Shown piece by piece: positions 26,931 to 35,201 of a stretch of DNA of 64,000 nucleotides. This DNA comes from Pseudomonadota bacterium. GTDB lineage: Bacteria > Pseudomonadota > Alphaproteobacteria > Acetobacterales > Acetobacteraceae. Position numbers and translations under genes: made by a program. The notes below the pieces were generated by a model. It saw only the letters and a program-made list of their open reading frames with translations, was not told the origin of the DNA and made no database searches. Within the stretch, counting starts at the first letter, position 1. Each line of letters starts with the position of its first letter. The stretch covers positions 62,001-126,000 of the forward strand of contig JAJZVV010000009.1 in assembly GCA_021845595.1 (NCBI GenBank), in the 5' to 3' direction.

Positions 26931-27368
26931 ATGGACACGACCCGCGATCCGGCGCCGCAACTGCGCGCCGCCGCCGTGTTCGGCCGCCTGGTCGGCGCCG
27001 GGCTGCTCGACGAGGCGGAATGCCTGCCGAAACTCGCCGCCGCCGCGCGCCGCGCCGCGCCGGGCCGCGACCCGGCCGGGCTCGCCGCCCGCCTCGCCTG
27101 GCGGCTGCGCGAGGCGGCGGCGGAGATGCGCCGCGCCCGCGCCGCCGCCGCCGCCACGCTCACCGCCGCCATCGCGCCGCTGCTGGACGCGCTGGCGCCG
27201 GCCGGGGCGATCCTCGATGCCGCCCACGCCGCCAACGCGCGCGCCGGCGCCGTGCTGCGCGGGGCGGAGGTGGAGATGCTGGCCGCCGAGGCGGTGCGCA
27301 TCTGGCTCCGCCGCAACCGCACCACCCTCCTCGGCACCGAACTCGGGGGAGGCCGTCCTGGCCGGTAG
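26931..27368 (+). CDS. Hypothetical phage early protein
   Basis: This 145-residue, almost entirely helical, Ala/Arg-rich protein is not recognised. It begins MDTTRDPAPQLRAAAVFGRL and ends in a basic segment (IWLRRNRTTLLGTELGG). It starts two bases after the GcrA-like gene and is followed immediately by the AAA ATPase gene, so it belongs to the early operon. It could be a helicase loader or a primase-associated factor, but nothing in the sequence proves it. Confidence 0.6.
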   Translation: MDTTRDPAPQLRAAAVFGRLVGAGLLDEAECLPKLAAAARRAAPGRDPAGLAARLAWRLREAAAEMRRARAAAAATLTAAIAPLLDALAPAGAILDAAHAANARAGAVLRGAEVEMLAAEAVRIWLRRNRTTLLGTELGGGRPGR

Positions 27369-27378
27369 CATCTGGGAA

Positions 27379-28602
27379 ATGTGGGCCAGCCGGCGCGGTG
27401 AAACGCCGGCGCCCGCGGCGTTCGGCGCCACCCCGGCACCGCTCGTCGCCGTTCCCGCCGCCCTGCCCGAGCCCGGCGCGATTCCGCCGCGCGCGTGGCT
27501 CTACGGCACCTTCCTGGTGCGCGGGTTCGTCAGCCTGCTGGTGGCGCCGGGCGGGGTGGGGAAATCCTCCCTCGCGCTCGCCCAGGCGCTGGCGCTGGCC
27601 ACCGGCCGGCCGCTGCTCGGCGAGCACGTGCACCATTCCGTGCCGGTGTGGGTGCTCAACCTGGAGGACCCGCTGGAGGAGCTGGACCGCCGCCTCGCCG
27701 CGCTGATGCTGCGCCACGCCATCACCCGCGCCGCGGTGGCGGGGCGGCTCTTTCTCCATTCCGGCCGCACCCGCCCGCTGCGCCTGGCCGAGGAGGGGCC
27801 GAACGGCATCGCCTTCCCCGACCGCGACGGGCTGATCGCCGCCGCGCGCGCCGCCGGCGTCGGCGCGCTGGTGGTGGACCCGTTCGTCAAATCCCACCGG
27901 CTCGACGAGAACGCCAACGACGCGATGGACGCCGCCGCCACCGCCTGGGCCGAAGTGGCGGAGGCGACCGGGGCCGCGGTGCTGCTGGTGCACCATGTGC
28001 GCAAGGGCGCGGCGAGCGACGTGGAGGCGGCGCGCGGGGCCAAGGCGCTGACCGACGCCGCCCGCGCGGCGCATCTGCTCAGCCCGATGTCGGCCGAGGA
28101 CGCGGCCGAGCTCGGCATCGAGCCGGCGGAGCGCTGGCGCCATGTCCGGCTCGACGACGCCAAGGCCAACCTCGCCCCGCGCGCCGGCCGCGCGGCGTGG
28201 TACCGGCTGGACACGGTTCGGCTCGGCAACGGCTCCGCCGACTACCCGAACGGCGACAGCGTCGCCGCCATCATCCGCTTCCAGCCGGAGAGCGTGTGGA
28301 AGCGGCTGAGCCCGGCGCAGTGCCACGCGGTGCTGGACCGGCTGGAGGCGGGACCGGAGCCGGGCGCGCTCTACGCCGCCCACCGGCGCGGGCTGGGCGC
28401 GGCGCGCTGGGCCGGGCGGGTGGTGATGGAGGTGACCGGGCTCGGCGAGGCCGAGGCGGCGCAGGTGATCGGCACCTGGCTCAAGACCGGGCTTCTGATC
28501 GAGGTGGAATATCGCGACGCGGCGCAGCGCAAGCTGCGCCAGGGCGTGCGCGTGGTGGCGGCGAAACGGCCCAGCGGCCGGCGCGCCGCGGACAATTTCT
28601 GA
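27379..28602 (+). CDS. RepA-like AAA ATPase (hexameric replicative helicase type)
   Basis: This protein of about 407 residues has a RecA-like core: Walker A LLVAPGGVGKSSLAL, Walker B ALVVDPFVKSH, and LLVHHVRKGAASDVEAARGA as sensor region. This is the AAA_25/RSF1010 RepA-like pattern seen in many phage and plasmid replication modules. The C-terminal part is probably a winged-helix domain (GLGEAEAAQVIGTWLKTG). The ATG at 27379 has only a weak ribosome site. Coding could begin slightly upstream by coupling to the previous gene. Confidence 0.8.
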   Translation: MWASRRGETPAPAAFGATPAPLVAVPAALPEPGAIPPRAWLYGTFLVRGFVSLLVAPGGVGKSSLALAQALALATGRPLLGEHVHHSVPVWVLNLEDPLEELDRRLAALMLRHAITRAAVAGRLFLHSGRTRPLRLAEEGPNGIAFPDRDGLIAAARAAGVGALVVDPFVKSHRLDENANDAMDAAATAWAEVAEATGAAVLLVHHVRKGAASDVEAARGAKALTDAARAAHLLSPMSAEDAAELGIEPAERWRHVRLDDAKANLAPRAGRAAWYRLDTVRLGNGSADYPNGDSVAAIIRFQPESVWKRLSPAQCHAVLDRLEAGPEPGALYAAHRRGLGAARWAGRVVMEVTGLGEAEAAQVIGTWLKTGLLIEVEYRDAAQRKLRQGVRVVAAKRPSGRRAADNF

Positions 28603-28622
28603 CAGCAACGGGAGTGTGGCGC

Positions 28623-29288
28623 ATGGCGATGAATGGCGCAGGATTTGGCGCGACTGATGGCGCGACGAGGGGCACGGCAGACGCGGCGGGCCGCGCGGCT
28701 GCGCCATCGCCCTCTGGGGAACCCAGAGGGCATGGCGCAACGCGGGCGTTGGCCCCGACCGCCTCGGCGCGGGCCGGCTTGGCGCCAGGCGGCTCGGAGC
28801 GAGGCCGGGCGCGTGGCGCGGAGATCGGCGCGAACCATGGCGCGGTGAGTGGCGCGGCGAGTGGCGCGGCGAATGGCGCGGCCGCGATCGACCCCCGCTT
28901 CATCGTCGCGCGGCTGGAGGAGGCCGGGCGCACCCTGCTCGCCCTGCCGCAGCGCGGCTACTCGCCCGGGCTCAGGATGAACCGGCTGGACATCGTGCAG
29001 GAGGCGGTGGAAGCCTATGGCTGGTCCGAAGGCCGCATCCGCCTGCCCGTCCCGCCCGCCCAGCGCATCACCCGCATGGACGAAAGCTTCGCCTGGCTGC
29101 GCCTGATCCCCGAGGACCGCTACGTGCTGCGCCGCATCGTCGGCGCCCGCGCCCTGGTGAGCCCCTACACCGACCGCCACCTCTACCCCTGGCGCCGCCT
29201 CGCCACCCTGCTCGGCGCCGACCACAAGGCGGTGCAGCGCTGGCACGCGCAGGGGGTGGGGCTGATTGTGCAGGGGTTGGGGGGGTGA
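28623..29288 (+). CDS. DUF6362-like phage protein with repetitive N-terminus
   Basis: This is a 221-residue protein. Residues 1 to about 90 are low-complexity Gly/Ala/Arg repeats. The folded part (about 95-221) resembles DUF6362: RGYSPGLRMNRLDIVQ, RITRMDESFAWLRLIPEDRY, LYPWRRLATLLGADHKAVQR (a helix-turn-helix-like end). In phages such proteins usually sit just before the terminase genes, which suggests a packaging or late-control role. GGAG lies eight bases before the ATG at 28623. Confidence 0.72.
   Translation: MAMNGAGFGATDGATRGTADAAGRAAAPSPSGEPRGHGATRALAPTASARAGLAPGGSERGRARGAEIGANHGAVSGAASGAANGAAAIDPRFIVARLEEAGRTLLALPQRGYSPGLRMNRLDIVQEAVEAYGWSEGRIRLPVPPAQRITRMDESFAWLRLIPEDRYVLRRIVGARALVSPYTDRHLYPWRRLATLLGADHKAVQRWHAQGVGLIVQGLGG
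28838..28885. repeat. 12-bp tandem repeat, four copies
   Basis: Units TGGCGCGGTGAG, TGGCGCGGCGAG, TGGCGCGGCGAA and TGGCGCGGCCGC lie head to tail within the N-terminal coding part of the DUF6362-like gene. They encode an HGAVSGAASGAANGAAA-type stretch. Related TGGCGC units begin at about 28630, so the region appears to have grown by repeat expansion. Confidence 0.85.
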
Positions 29289-29361
29289 CGACGAGAGTGA
29301 GAATAGCCTACTCTTGCCGCCGCGCCGGCATGCAGCAACGCAAACGCAACCTCCTGCGCCG

Positions 29362-30207
29362 ATGAATGAACCCGACATGACCCCGGAGCTGTCGTTACCG
29401 TCCTTCACCCGGCCGCCTTTGCAGGAGGTGGCGGCAGGCGTTCAGTTTGCCCCGGTGGGCGTGAAGTCGGTCGATGTCGCAGCGTTGCACACGCTGTTGG
29501 CGGAAGAATACCCGAACTGGGTCGATGCTCCGCCTCTGCCCCCAAGCTTCGAGACATTCGGAACGGTTCCGGTCGGACCGTTTCCGGTACCGCCGATGCT
29601 GTTGGGCGGCACGCCACCCTGGTTGCCGCGCGCTTGGTTCATATCCGCCGATGATGAGCACATCGTCCAAGCCCAGCCCGATCGATTGATCGTGAACTGG
29701 CGCAGGCAGCCGCAAGGCAGCGACTACCCGCGCTATACGGAGGTGCGCAGACGCTTCGTCGCCGCCCATGACGCGGTGGAACGTTTGGTCGATCAGCGCG
29801 GTCTCTCAAGACCGCTGGCCAACCAGTGCGACCTGAGTTATTTCAATGTCGTGCCGGTTCCTGAGGCGGCCGATTGGTCGGATATGGACCGGCTCCTGCG
29901 GGGGATGCGTCTGGATCCGGGACCGGGATGGCAGGCTTCCCTGTCGGACGCACAGGTGAGCATTAGAAAAGTGCTTCGGCGTGAAAGTGGCGTGCCGTTT
30001 GCGCGGTTGAGCGTCGATTGCTTGCCCGCCCTCGACTTTGCTCGAAACAAGAGTTGGGCATTGAACATCGTTGTCCGAGGGCAGCCGCAAACGGGAAATT
30101 TCGACTCCGTCCTCGCGTTTCTCGACGCCGCCCATCTGGAGATCGTCAGTTGCTTCGCCGCCATCACGACCGAGGCGATGCACATGGAATGGGAGAAGCA
30201 CACGTGA
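29362..30207 (+). CDS. TIGR04255-family protein
   Basis: This 281-residue cytoplasmic protein is of the sporadically distributed TIGR04255 type. It shows the typical start (LPSFTRPPLQEVAAGVQFAP), a middle Y-F-N-VVP segment (DLSYFNVVPVPEAADW) and the closing helix with FFAAIT-like sequence (SCFAAITTEAMHMEW). The family's function is unknown. Base composition is visibly less GC-rich than the flanks. It overlaps the next gene by four bases (GTGA). The start could also be the ATG at 29377. Confidence 0.72.
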   Translation: MNEPDMTPELSLPSFTRPPLQEVAAGVQFAPVGVKSVDVAALHTLLAEEYPNWVDAPPLPPSFETFGTVPVGPFPVPPMLLGGTPPWLPRAWFISADDEHIVQAQPDRLIVNWRRQPQGSDYPRYTEVRRRFVAAHDAVERLVDQRGLSRPLANQCDLSYFNVVPVPEAADWSDMDRLLRGMRLDPGPGWQASLSDAQVSIRKVLRRESGVPFARLSVDCLPALDFARNKSWALNIVVRGQPQTGNFDSVLAFLDAAHLEIVSCFAAITTEAMHMEWEKHT

Positions 30208-30722
30208 GCGCTGTTCTGAAAAGGGATGGCATCTCCATGCATGGAAATGCCCTGCCGCTGTCTCTCGGCGATCCCATGGAGGCGTTCTCGCACGGTACGG
30301 CAACGCTGCATGCGTTTCCAAGGCTCGGACGAACGGAGTCGCCTCTTGATGGCTGGCGCGTGGCCTACGAACATCTGCAACAGATCGCGAATCTGCCAGA
30401 CGGATGGGATGGCGAGGAGGGCGCGGCCCCGGAGGGGCACACCGTGGCCTTTGCCGCGCAGGCGATCGCCTCTCTTCAGGCAGCCGGCCTGCCCGCGCCG
30501 ACCCTCAACCCGTCGGCAGATGGCGCTATCTATGCCGAATGGCACATGCACGGCGTCGATATCGAAGTCATTTTCGATGCGCCCTACGAGATCACGACGC
30601 TGATCGAAGATGCACGCGGAGCGCTACCGCCTTTTGAGGATAAGGATCCGATGATGGTGGAGGCTCGCAAAGCGTTGCTTGCCCTCGCAGGCCGCGAGCA
30701 GTCCGGTCGTCCCGTCCGGTAG
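30204..30722 (+). CDS. Hypothetical protein, middle gene of the TIGR04255 cassette
   Basis: This is a 172-residue protein that starts at a GTG overlapping the TIGR04255 stop, with GGGAG just upstream. The core contains a WDGEEGAAPEGHTVAFAAQA helix and a beta-rich segment (DGAIYAEWHMHGVDIEVIF), a pattern I associate with small unassigned proteins in sporadic cassettes. No catalytic motif or membrane segment is visible. Translational coupling suggests it forms a complex with, or is dosed against, the TIGR04255 protein. Confidence 0.68.
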   Translation: MSAVLKRDGISMHGNALPLSLGDPMEAFSHGTATLHAFPRLGRTESPLDGWRVAYEHLQQIANLPDGWDGEEGAAPEGHTVAFAAQAIASLQAAGLPAPTLNPSADGAIYAEWHMHGVDIEVIFDAPYEITTLIEDARGALPPFEDKDPMMVEARKALLALAGREQSGRPVR

Positions 30723-30729
30723 AGCAGCA

Positions 30730-31128
30730 GTGACGGGCGAGGAAATCGCGGACAGCGATGGGCTGCTTCGCCGGATCCCGCCCTTGCATCAACCGGTGCA
30801 CGATCAATCGATGAGCGGGCCCGACGGTAGGGCGTCGCTCCGACCGCCCTCGTCGGCGTTCTCTCTTCGTCCGGGCGAGCGCGGCCTCTCGTTTCACCTG
30901 CAGTCATCGCTGGAACTTGCGGGCGAGCCGCTGAGCTACGGATGTCCACCAGGCGAGCCGGGTTGGGCCGTGGTCAGGATCGAGGCAGCGAGGATTCGTG
31001 CGCTCGGCCTCGAGATCGTCGCGGACGGCGTGCCGCACCATGTCTTGGTGCTGGGGTTGGCTGATCGGAGCAGGTCCGAACAGAGGAGGCTGCAGAAGGA
31101 CTTGGCGAAAAGCGCCCGCTACATCTAA
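30730..31128 (+). CDS. Hypothetical protein, third gene of the TIGR04255 cassette (RPSSAF-type)
   Basis: This is a 132-residue protein beginning at GTG 30730, seven bases after the previous stop. Visible motifs are LLRRIPPLHQPVHDQ, then RPPSSAFSL and GERGLSFHLQSSL, and a C-terminal basic helix (EQRRLQKDLAKSARYI). Proteins with an RPSSAAF-MSV pattern of this kind are scattered across bacteria, usually in small unassigned operons. There is no known function. The alternative upstream start is not favoured. Confidence 0.65.
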   Translation: MTGEEIADSDGLLRRIPPLHQPVHDQSMSGPDGRASLRPPSSAFSLRPGERGLSFHLQSSLELAGEPLSYGCPPGEPGWAVVRIEAARIRALGLEIVADGVPHHVLVLGLADRSRSEQRRLQKDLAKSARYI

Positions 31129-31234
31129 AATACCGCCCGATCCACAGAGAACAACCTCAACACTGACGCCGCGTGGCGATAGGAACCCCAAGCGCCAATT
31201 CCCGGCGCCGGCGGCCGTCGTGCCGCGACCCCGG

Positions 31235-32455
31235 TCAGATATTGGCGCCCTCGATCACGGCGCCGAAGCGCTTCCAGCCGGCTCCGTCCCAGCGCTGCAG
31301 CTGCAATTGCTCGAGCGGGCGGTGGTCGGTCGGGCTTGTATTGACCTTGATGCCGGGCAGCAACGTCGGCACTTCGAGGTCTTTCAGATTTTCGGCCTGG
31401 CGCATGATGTTTTCGCGCGAGAGGTCGTTGGCCGCCTGCCGGAGCACTTGCATCAATACGAGCCCCAAACTGTAGCCGTAGAGGCAATAGAGGTCGCTCG
31501 GGTTGCCGCTCGGGAACCGCTCCTTCATGAAGCCGAGATAGTCAGCCATGCCCTTATCATTCGCCCATGCCGGATCGCTCGCGTCTTTGAGATAGGCCGA
31601 CGAGATGACGCCCACGGCGCGGTCGAAGCCGGCCGGCTTGATGACCCCGTTGATGGAGGCCGCGCCGCTGGCGATGAACCGCGTGGCATTCCAGCCGAGC
31701 TCGTGGGTCTTACGGATGGATTGGGCGACGAATTTGGCCGTCGAGCCGGCGAGAAAGAAGTCGGCGCCGGACGCCTGCAGTGAAATGATCTCCGAATCGA
31801 CGGTTGGCGCGCTGACTTCATGCGCAACGGCCGTGACACGCTTGTCGAACTGGTCCCCCAGCACATCCCGCACGCCGGCAAGGTAATCCTTGCCGAGATC
31901 GTCGTTCTGATAGAGCACGGCGAACCGGCCATCCGGCTTCTGCTCCACCGCATACTTCACGTAGACCTGCGCTTCGGTGCGCGCTGAGGGCGCGAAACCC
32001 ATCGTCCAGGGATAGCGCTTGTAGTCGCCCCATTTCGAGCCGTTGACGGACAGAAAGAGGTGAGGAACCTTTGCACGATTGATGTAATCGACGACAGCGG
32101 AGTTCGGCGCCGTCCCGAGCATGTTGAACAGGAAACTCACGCGGTCGCTTTCGAGCAGGCGGCGGACCATCTCCACGGTTTTGGGTGGCTGGAAGGCGTC
32201 GTCGTAATAGATGAAATCGATCTTCCGCCCGGCGATGCCGCCCTGCTCGTTGATCATCTTGAAATAGGCTTCCAGGACCCGGTCTTGCACGCCGAGCGCC
32301 GACACCGGCCCCGACAGTGACGTCGTGGAGCCGATCTTGATCTCGGTCTCCGACACGCCGGTCATGTCCTTGGCCGCTGCGAGCGCGGGCGCAAGCACGG
32401 CGATGCCGCCGGCCGCGGCGCCCTTCAGCACCAGGCGACGATCGATCTGCATCAT
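31235..32455 (-). CDS. Branched-chain amino acid-type ABC transporter substrate-binding protein
   Basis: This is a 406-residue periplasmic binding protein of the LivJ class (type I fold). It has a Tat-like signal with twin arginine (DRRLVLKGAAAGG) and probable cleavage after ALAAA. Mature-protein motifs are EIKIGSTTSLSGPVSALG, YYDDAFQPPKTVEMVRRLL and AVLYQNDDLGKDY. No permease or ATPase gene lies nearby, so it is an orphan binding protein or uses components encoded elsewhere. A GGGGGA site precedes the ATG at 32455. It is divergent from the asparaginase gene. Confidence 0.9.
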   Translation of the reverse strand: MMQIDRRLVLKGAAAGGIAVLAPALAAAKDMTGVSETEIKIGSTTSLSGPVSALGVQDRVLEAYFKMINEQGGIAGRKIDFIYYDDAFQPPKTVEMVRRLLESDRVSFLFNMLGTAPNSAVVDYINRAKVPHLFLSVNGSKWGDYKRYPWTMGFAPSARTEAQVYVKYAVEQKPDGRFAVLYQNDDLGKDYLAGVRDVLGDQFDKRVTAVAHEVSAPTVDSEIISLQASGADFFLAGSTAKFVAQSIRKTHELGWNATRFIASGAASINGVIKPAGFDRAVGVISSAYLKDASDPAWANDKGMADYLGFMKERFPSGNPSDLYCLYGYSLGLVLMQVLRQAANDLSRENIMRQAENLKDLEVPTLLPGIKVNTSPTDHRPLEQLQLQRWDGAGWKRFGAVIEGANI

Positions 32456-32734
32456 GCGTTCCCCCCGTTGATCACGGCGCGTGGCCTTGATGATCATCGT
32501 CGCCGCGAAATTAACTCTGGATTTCCCGTATCGTAGCCCCACCGGCTGTCAGTTCAGGCGATCATGGCCAGGGTCTTGACCGGTGGCAATGACCTGCCGC
32601 CCCAACCCCCGGGGTTCCAAGGGCCCCCGGCCCTTGGCGGGGCGCGGGGCAGCGCCCCGGTCTTTCCCTTCCTGCCGCTCACCCTTGTCCCCCCGCCCCG
32701 CATCGGCTTTGCTTTCCACCGCTGAGGGAGACGG
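32456..32734. promoter_or_regulatory. Divergent intergenic region of the binding protein and asparaginase genes
   Basis: This 279-base region must hold the divergent promoters. The first 80 bases are relatively AT-rich (promoter side of the binding protein). The centre is filled by the GC-rich double-hairpin element at 32617-32658. GGGAG precedes the asparaginase start. No further gene is seen. Confidence 0.5.
32617..32658. repeat. Double-hairpin dispersed element, copy 1
   Basis: Two perfect stems lie side by side: CCAAGGGCC (32617-32625) with GGCCCTTGG (32629-32637), loop CCC; and GGGGCGC (32639-32645) with GCGCCCC (32652-32658). The same architecture with the same flanks (TTCC before, a pyrimidine CTTTCCCTTCC-like tail after) recurs at 45041-45081. 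This suggests a REP-like mobile or processing element. Confidence 0.7.
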
Positions 32735-33721
32735 ATGATGGCCAAGCCGCGCATTCTCGTCATTGGCACCGGCGGCACCATTGCCTCGGTCGGGGCGGAT
32801 TCGCTCGATGTTCTGGACTATCCGGACTATGGCACGCGGCTCGCGATGTCGGCCGTGCTGGCGCGGGTGCCGGAGGTGGAGCGGTTCGCGGCGGTTCGGG
32901 CGGTGGATTATCGGGCGGTTCCGTCCTCGGCGATCGGGCCGGAGGACTGGCTGGCGCTGGCGCGGCTTATCGTGGCGCATGCGGGCGAGGCCGATGGGTT
33001 CGTCATCACGCATGGCACGTCGACGCTGGAGGAAACCGCGTATTTCCTCGATCTCGTCCTGACGATTGCGCAGCCGGTGGTGGTGGTCGGGGCGCAGCGG
33101 CCGATCAGTGCGGTGGGCAGCGATGCGCCGATGAACCTGGTCGCTTCGGTGCGCACCGCGGCGGCGGCGGAGGCGGCGGGGCTTGGTGTGCTGGTGGTGC
33201 TCAACGACGAGATCCACGCCGCCCGCGAGGTTTCGAAAACATCCACGTACCGCGTGCAGACTTTCCGCACGCCGGATTTCGGCGCGCTCGGCCAGGTGGA
33301 TGGCGACGGGGTGCAGATCTATCGCCATCCGGCGCATCGGCAGGCGGGCGGGTTCGATGTCGCGGCGCTGGCGGCGCTGCCGCGCGTGGACATCGCCTAC
33401 TCCTATGCCGGGGCGGATGGCGCGGCGATCGATGCCTTCGTCGCCGCCGGCGCGGCGGGCATCGTCTCGGCCGGGTTCGCGCCCGGGCTGACGGCGCCGG
33501 AGGAGCTCGCCGCGCTACGCCGGGCGCGCGCTGCGGGCGTGATGGTGGTGCAGTCCTCGCGCGTCGGCAGCGGGCGGATCGCGCCGCGGCGTTTCCTGCG
33601 CGCGGAGGGGTTCATCGGGGCGGACAATCTGACGCCGCAGAAAGCGCGCATCCTGCTCGCTCTGGCGCTGACCCGGACGCGGGAGGTGGCGGCGATCGAG
33701 GCGATGTTCGCGCGCCGGTGA
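32735..33721 (+). CDS. Asparaginase-family amidohydrolase
   Basis: This is a 328-residue L-asparaginase/glutaminase-like protein. The first catalytic threonine lies in GTGGTIASVG. The second motif reads ITHGTSTLEETAYFLDL, where classical enzymes have HGTDT, so the aspartate of the second triad is serine. The lysine region (VSKTSTYRVQTF) is present. There is no signal peptide, so it is cytoplasmic. It is paired divergently with a substrate-binding protein, suggesting use of an amide or amino acid. An ATG three bases later (32738) is equally possible. Confidence 0.88.
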   Translation: MMAKPRILVIGTGGTIASVGADSLDVLDYPDYGTRLAMSAVLARVPEVERFAAVRAVDYRAVPSSAIGPEDWLALARLIVAHAGEADGFVITHGTSTLEETAYFLDLVLTIAQPVVVVGAQRPISAVGSDAPMNLVASVRTAAAAEAAGLGVLVVLNDEIHAAREVSKTSTYRVQTFRTPDFGALGQVDGDGVQIYRHPAHRQAGGFDVAALAALPRVDIAYSYAGADGAAIDAFVAAGAAGIVSAGFAPGLTAPEELAALRRARAAGVMVVQSSRVGSGRIAPRRFLRAEGFIGADNLTPQKARILLALALTRTREVAAIEAMFARR

Positions 33722-33935
33722 TGGCGCGGGGCGGGAAACGCCCACGCGATTGCGCCCTCGCCGATCCGCCTTGCCGGGAGGGGGGTAAACATCTCGGCAA
33801 CTGGCAGGGCGATCGGCAAAGCGGCCAAGACGACGGCGCCCTGACGCGCTGTGCCCGCCCCGCCCTTCCGTGCGCTGAACGCTCCTTTATCAAAACTGCT
33901 TTGATATCGGTTCGCAGCCGCCAGGTAGTTTTCCC
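33722..33935. promoter_or_regulatory. Intergenic region with short palindrome before the DUF3309-like gene
   Basis: This stretch lacks a gene. Near its right end is ATCAAA-ACTGC-TTTGAT (33889-33905), a 6-bp perfect inverted repeat in a locally AT-rich tract about 30 bases before the small membrane protein start. It could be an operator or part of a promoter. Confidence 0.35.
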
Positions 33936-34067
33936 GTGACTACAACTCTCATCATCATCCTGCTGATCCTGCTGCCCGGCGGCGGTGGTGGTTATTACGG
34001 CTACAACCGCTATGGCGGCGCCGTGGTTCTTGGCGTGGTGCTGCTCAGGGCCGGCTTCTTTCAGTGA
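33936..34067 (+). CDS. Small DUF3309-like membrane peptide
   Basis: This 43-residue open frame begins at a GTG with AGGT upstream. The sequence is VTTTLIIILLILLLPGGGGG followed by YYGYNRYGG and a second hydrophobic stretch (AVVLGVVLLRAGFF). Two short hydrophobic segments around a Gly/Tyr linker are the pattern of the DUF3309 family of tiny inner-membrane proteins. No role is known. Confidence 0.6.
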   Translation: MTTTLIIILLILLPGGGGGYYGYNRYGGAVVLGVVLLRAGFFQ

Positions 34068-34145
34068 CGCCGAGGCTCGCCAAGCGCCGATGGACGGCGC
34101 CCTGGGCTTGCGGCCCGCGACGGCGCGGGTGTATCATTTTTGTGA

Positions 34146-34727
34146 ATGGTTCGAAACGTCCCGCCAAGACAGGTGCGTGCCAGGCTGAGGCCGATCGCGG
34201 CGCTGCTGTTGCTTGGTGCGCTCGCCGCTTGCGAGGAACCGAACAAGGTTGCCTTGAGGCTCGGCGCGCCGCCGGAGAGCGCGGTGAAGATGCGCGAATT
34301 CGAGATGCGGCGCTTCGAGGGCGTGCGCGCGGAGGCGCTGCTCGTGGCCGGGGCGGCGACGCTGCAGGATCTCGGCTTCACCGTTACCGAAACCGAGCCC
34401 GATATCGGCGTGCTCGTCGCCTCCAAACAGCGCGACGCCAAGGAGATCGGCCAGGTCGCCCTGGCCTGGGCCCTCACCGTGGCGGCGGCGATCGGCGGCG
34501 TCGCCAGCAATCCGGTCTATGACGAGAAGCAGAGCATCCATGTCACCCTCGTCGTCTCGCCCGCCGCCGGCGGGACGGCGGAAGACGTGCGGGTGTCGTT
34601 CGACCGCTACATCACCAACAATCTCGGCCAGCTCTGGCGGACGGAACTCGTCGACGATCCAAAAATCTACAGCGAGTTCTACGACCGTATGAGCCAGTCC
34701 GTTCATCTTGGGGCGCCGCGGTCATGA
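34146..34727 (+). CDS. Lipoprotein, first of the paralogous array
   Basis: This is a 193-residue predicted lipoprotein: hydrophobic signal with lipobox ALAAC, lipidated Cys at residue 29. The mature part contains the shared block MREFEMRRFEGV, then LVAGAATLQDLGFTVTETEPDIG, and near the end VDDPKIYSEFYDRMSQS. The same two blocks recur in three of the next four genes. This copy is longer and has an extra hydrophobic segment (VALAWALTVAAAIGGVA). It overlaps the next gene by four bases. Role unknown; presumably periplasmic face of the envelope. Confidence 0.8.
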   Translation: MVRNVPPRQVRARLRPIAALLLLGALAACEEPNKVALRLGAPPESAVKMREFEMRRFEGVRAEALLVAGAATLQDLGFTVTETEPDIGVLVASKQRDAKEIGQVALAWALTVAAAIGGVASNPVYDEKQSIHVTLVVSPAAGGTAEDVRVSFDRYITNNLGQLWRTELVDDPKIYSEFYDRMSQSVHLGAPRS

Positions 34728-35188
34728 GGATGCGGGCGGGGCTGCTGGCGTTGCTGATGCTCGGCGCCTGCCAGGCGACGCCGCCGCCGAATGGGATGAG
34801 CGCCAAGAGTGCGGTCGAGCTGCGAGCGATGCAGTCGCGCCTGTTCCAGACCGGCGACAAGCGTGCGATGCTGCGCGCGGTGATCGCGACCTTGCAGGAT
34901 CTCGGCTACTCGATCGATTCGGTGGCGGCCAAGCCAGGCACGGTGACGGCCACGAAGCTGGCGCAGCTTACCCTCACCGCGACGCTCTACACGCAGAGCG
35001 AGACGGCGACGGTGGTGCGCGCCAATGCCCTGGTCCGGGCCGGCGGGCGGAGCCACCAGGTGGACGATCCCGTGTTCTACGAGAAGGATTTCTTCGATCC
35101 GCTGGGCCGGGCCTTGGTGTTGACGGCCCTGCCCGCGCCGCCCGCCGCCGCGGGCAGCGCGGCGGATGCGCCGGCGGCGGCGAAATAG
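34724..35188 (+). CDS. Lipoprotein, second of the paralogous array
   Basis: This is a 154-residue lipoprotein with lipobox LMLGAC (Cys 16). The shared block reads LRAMQSRLFQTGDKRAMLRA, then IATLQDLGYSIDSVAA and TATKLAQLTLTATLY. The closing block is DDPVFYEKDFFDPLGRALVL, followed by an Ala/Pro tail. It is coupled by ATGA to the first gene and is probably a product of tandem duplication. Confidence 0.8.
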   Translation: MRMRAGLLALLMLGACQATPPPNGMSAKSAVELRAMQSRLFQTGDKRAMLRAVIATLQDLGYSIDSVAAKPGTVTATKLAQLTLTATLYTQSETATVVRANALVRAGGRSHQVDDPVFYEKDFFDPLGRALVLTALPAPPAAAGSAADAPAAAK

Positions 35189-35201
35189 CAGGAGGATGAC
35201 G

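Noticed and set aside
28838-28885. 12-base repeats considered as iterons of a replication origin
   Set aside because: They are in coding phase, GC-rich, and continuous with a low-complexity protein segment; no AT-rich unwinding region is adjacent.
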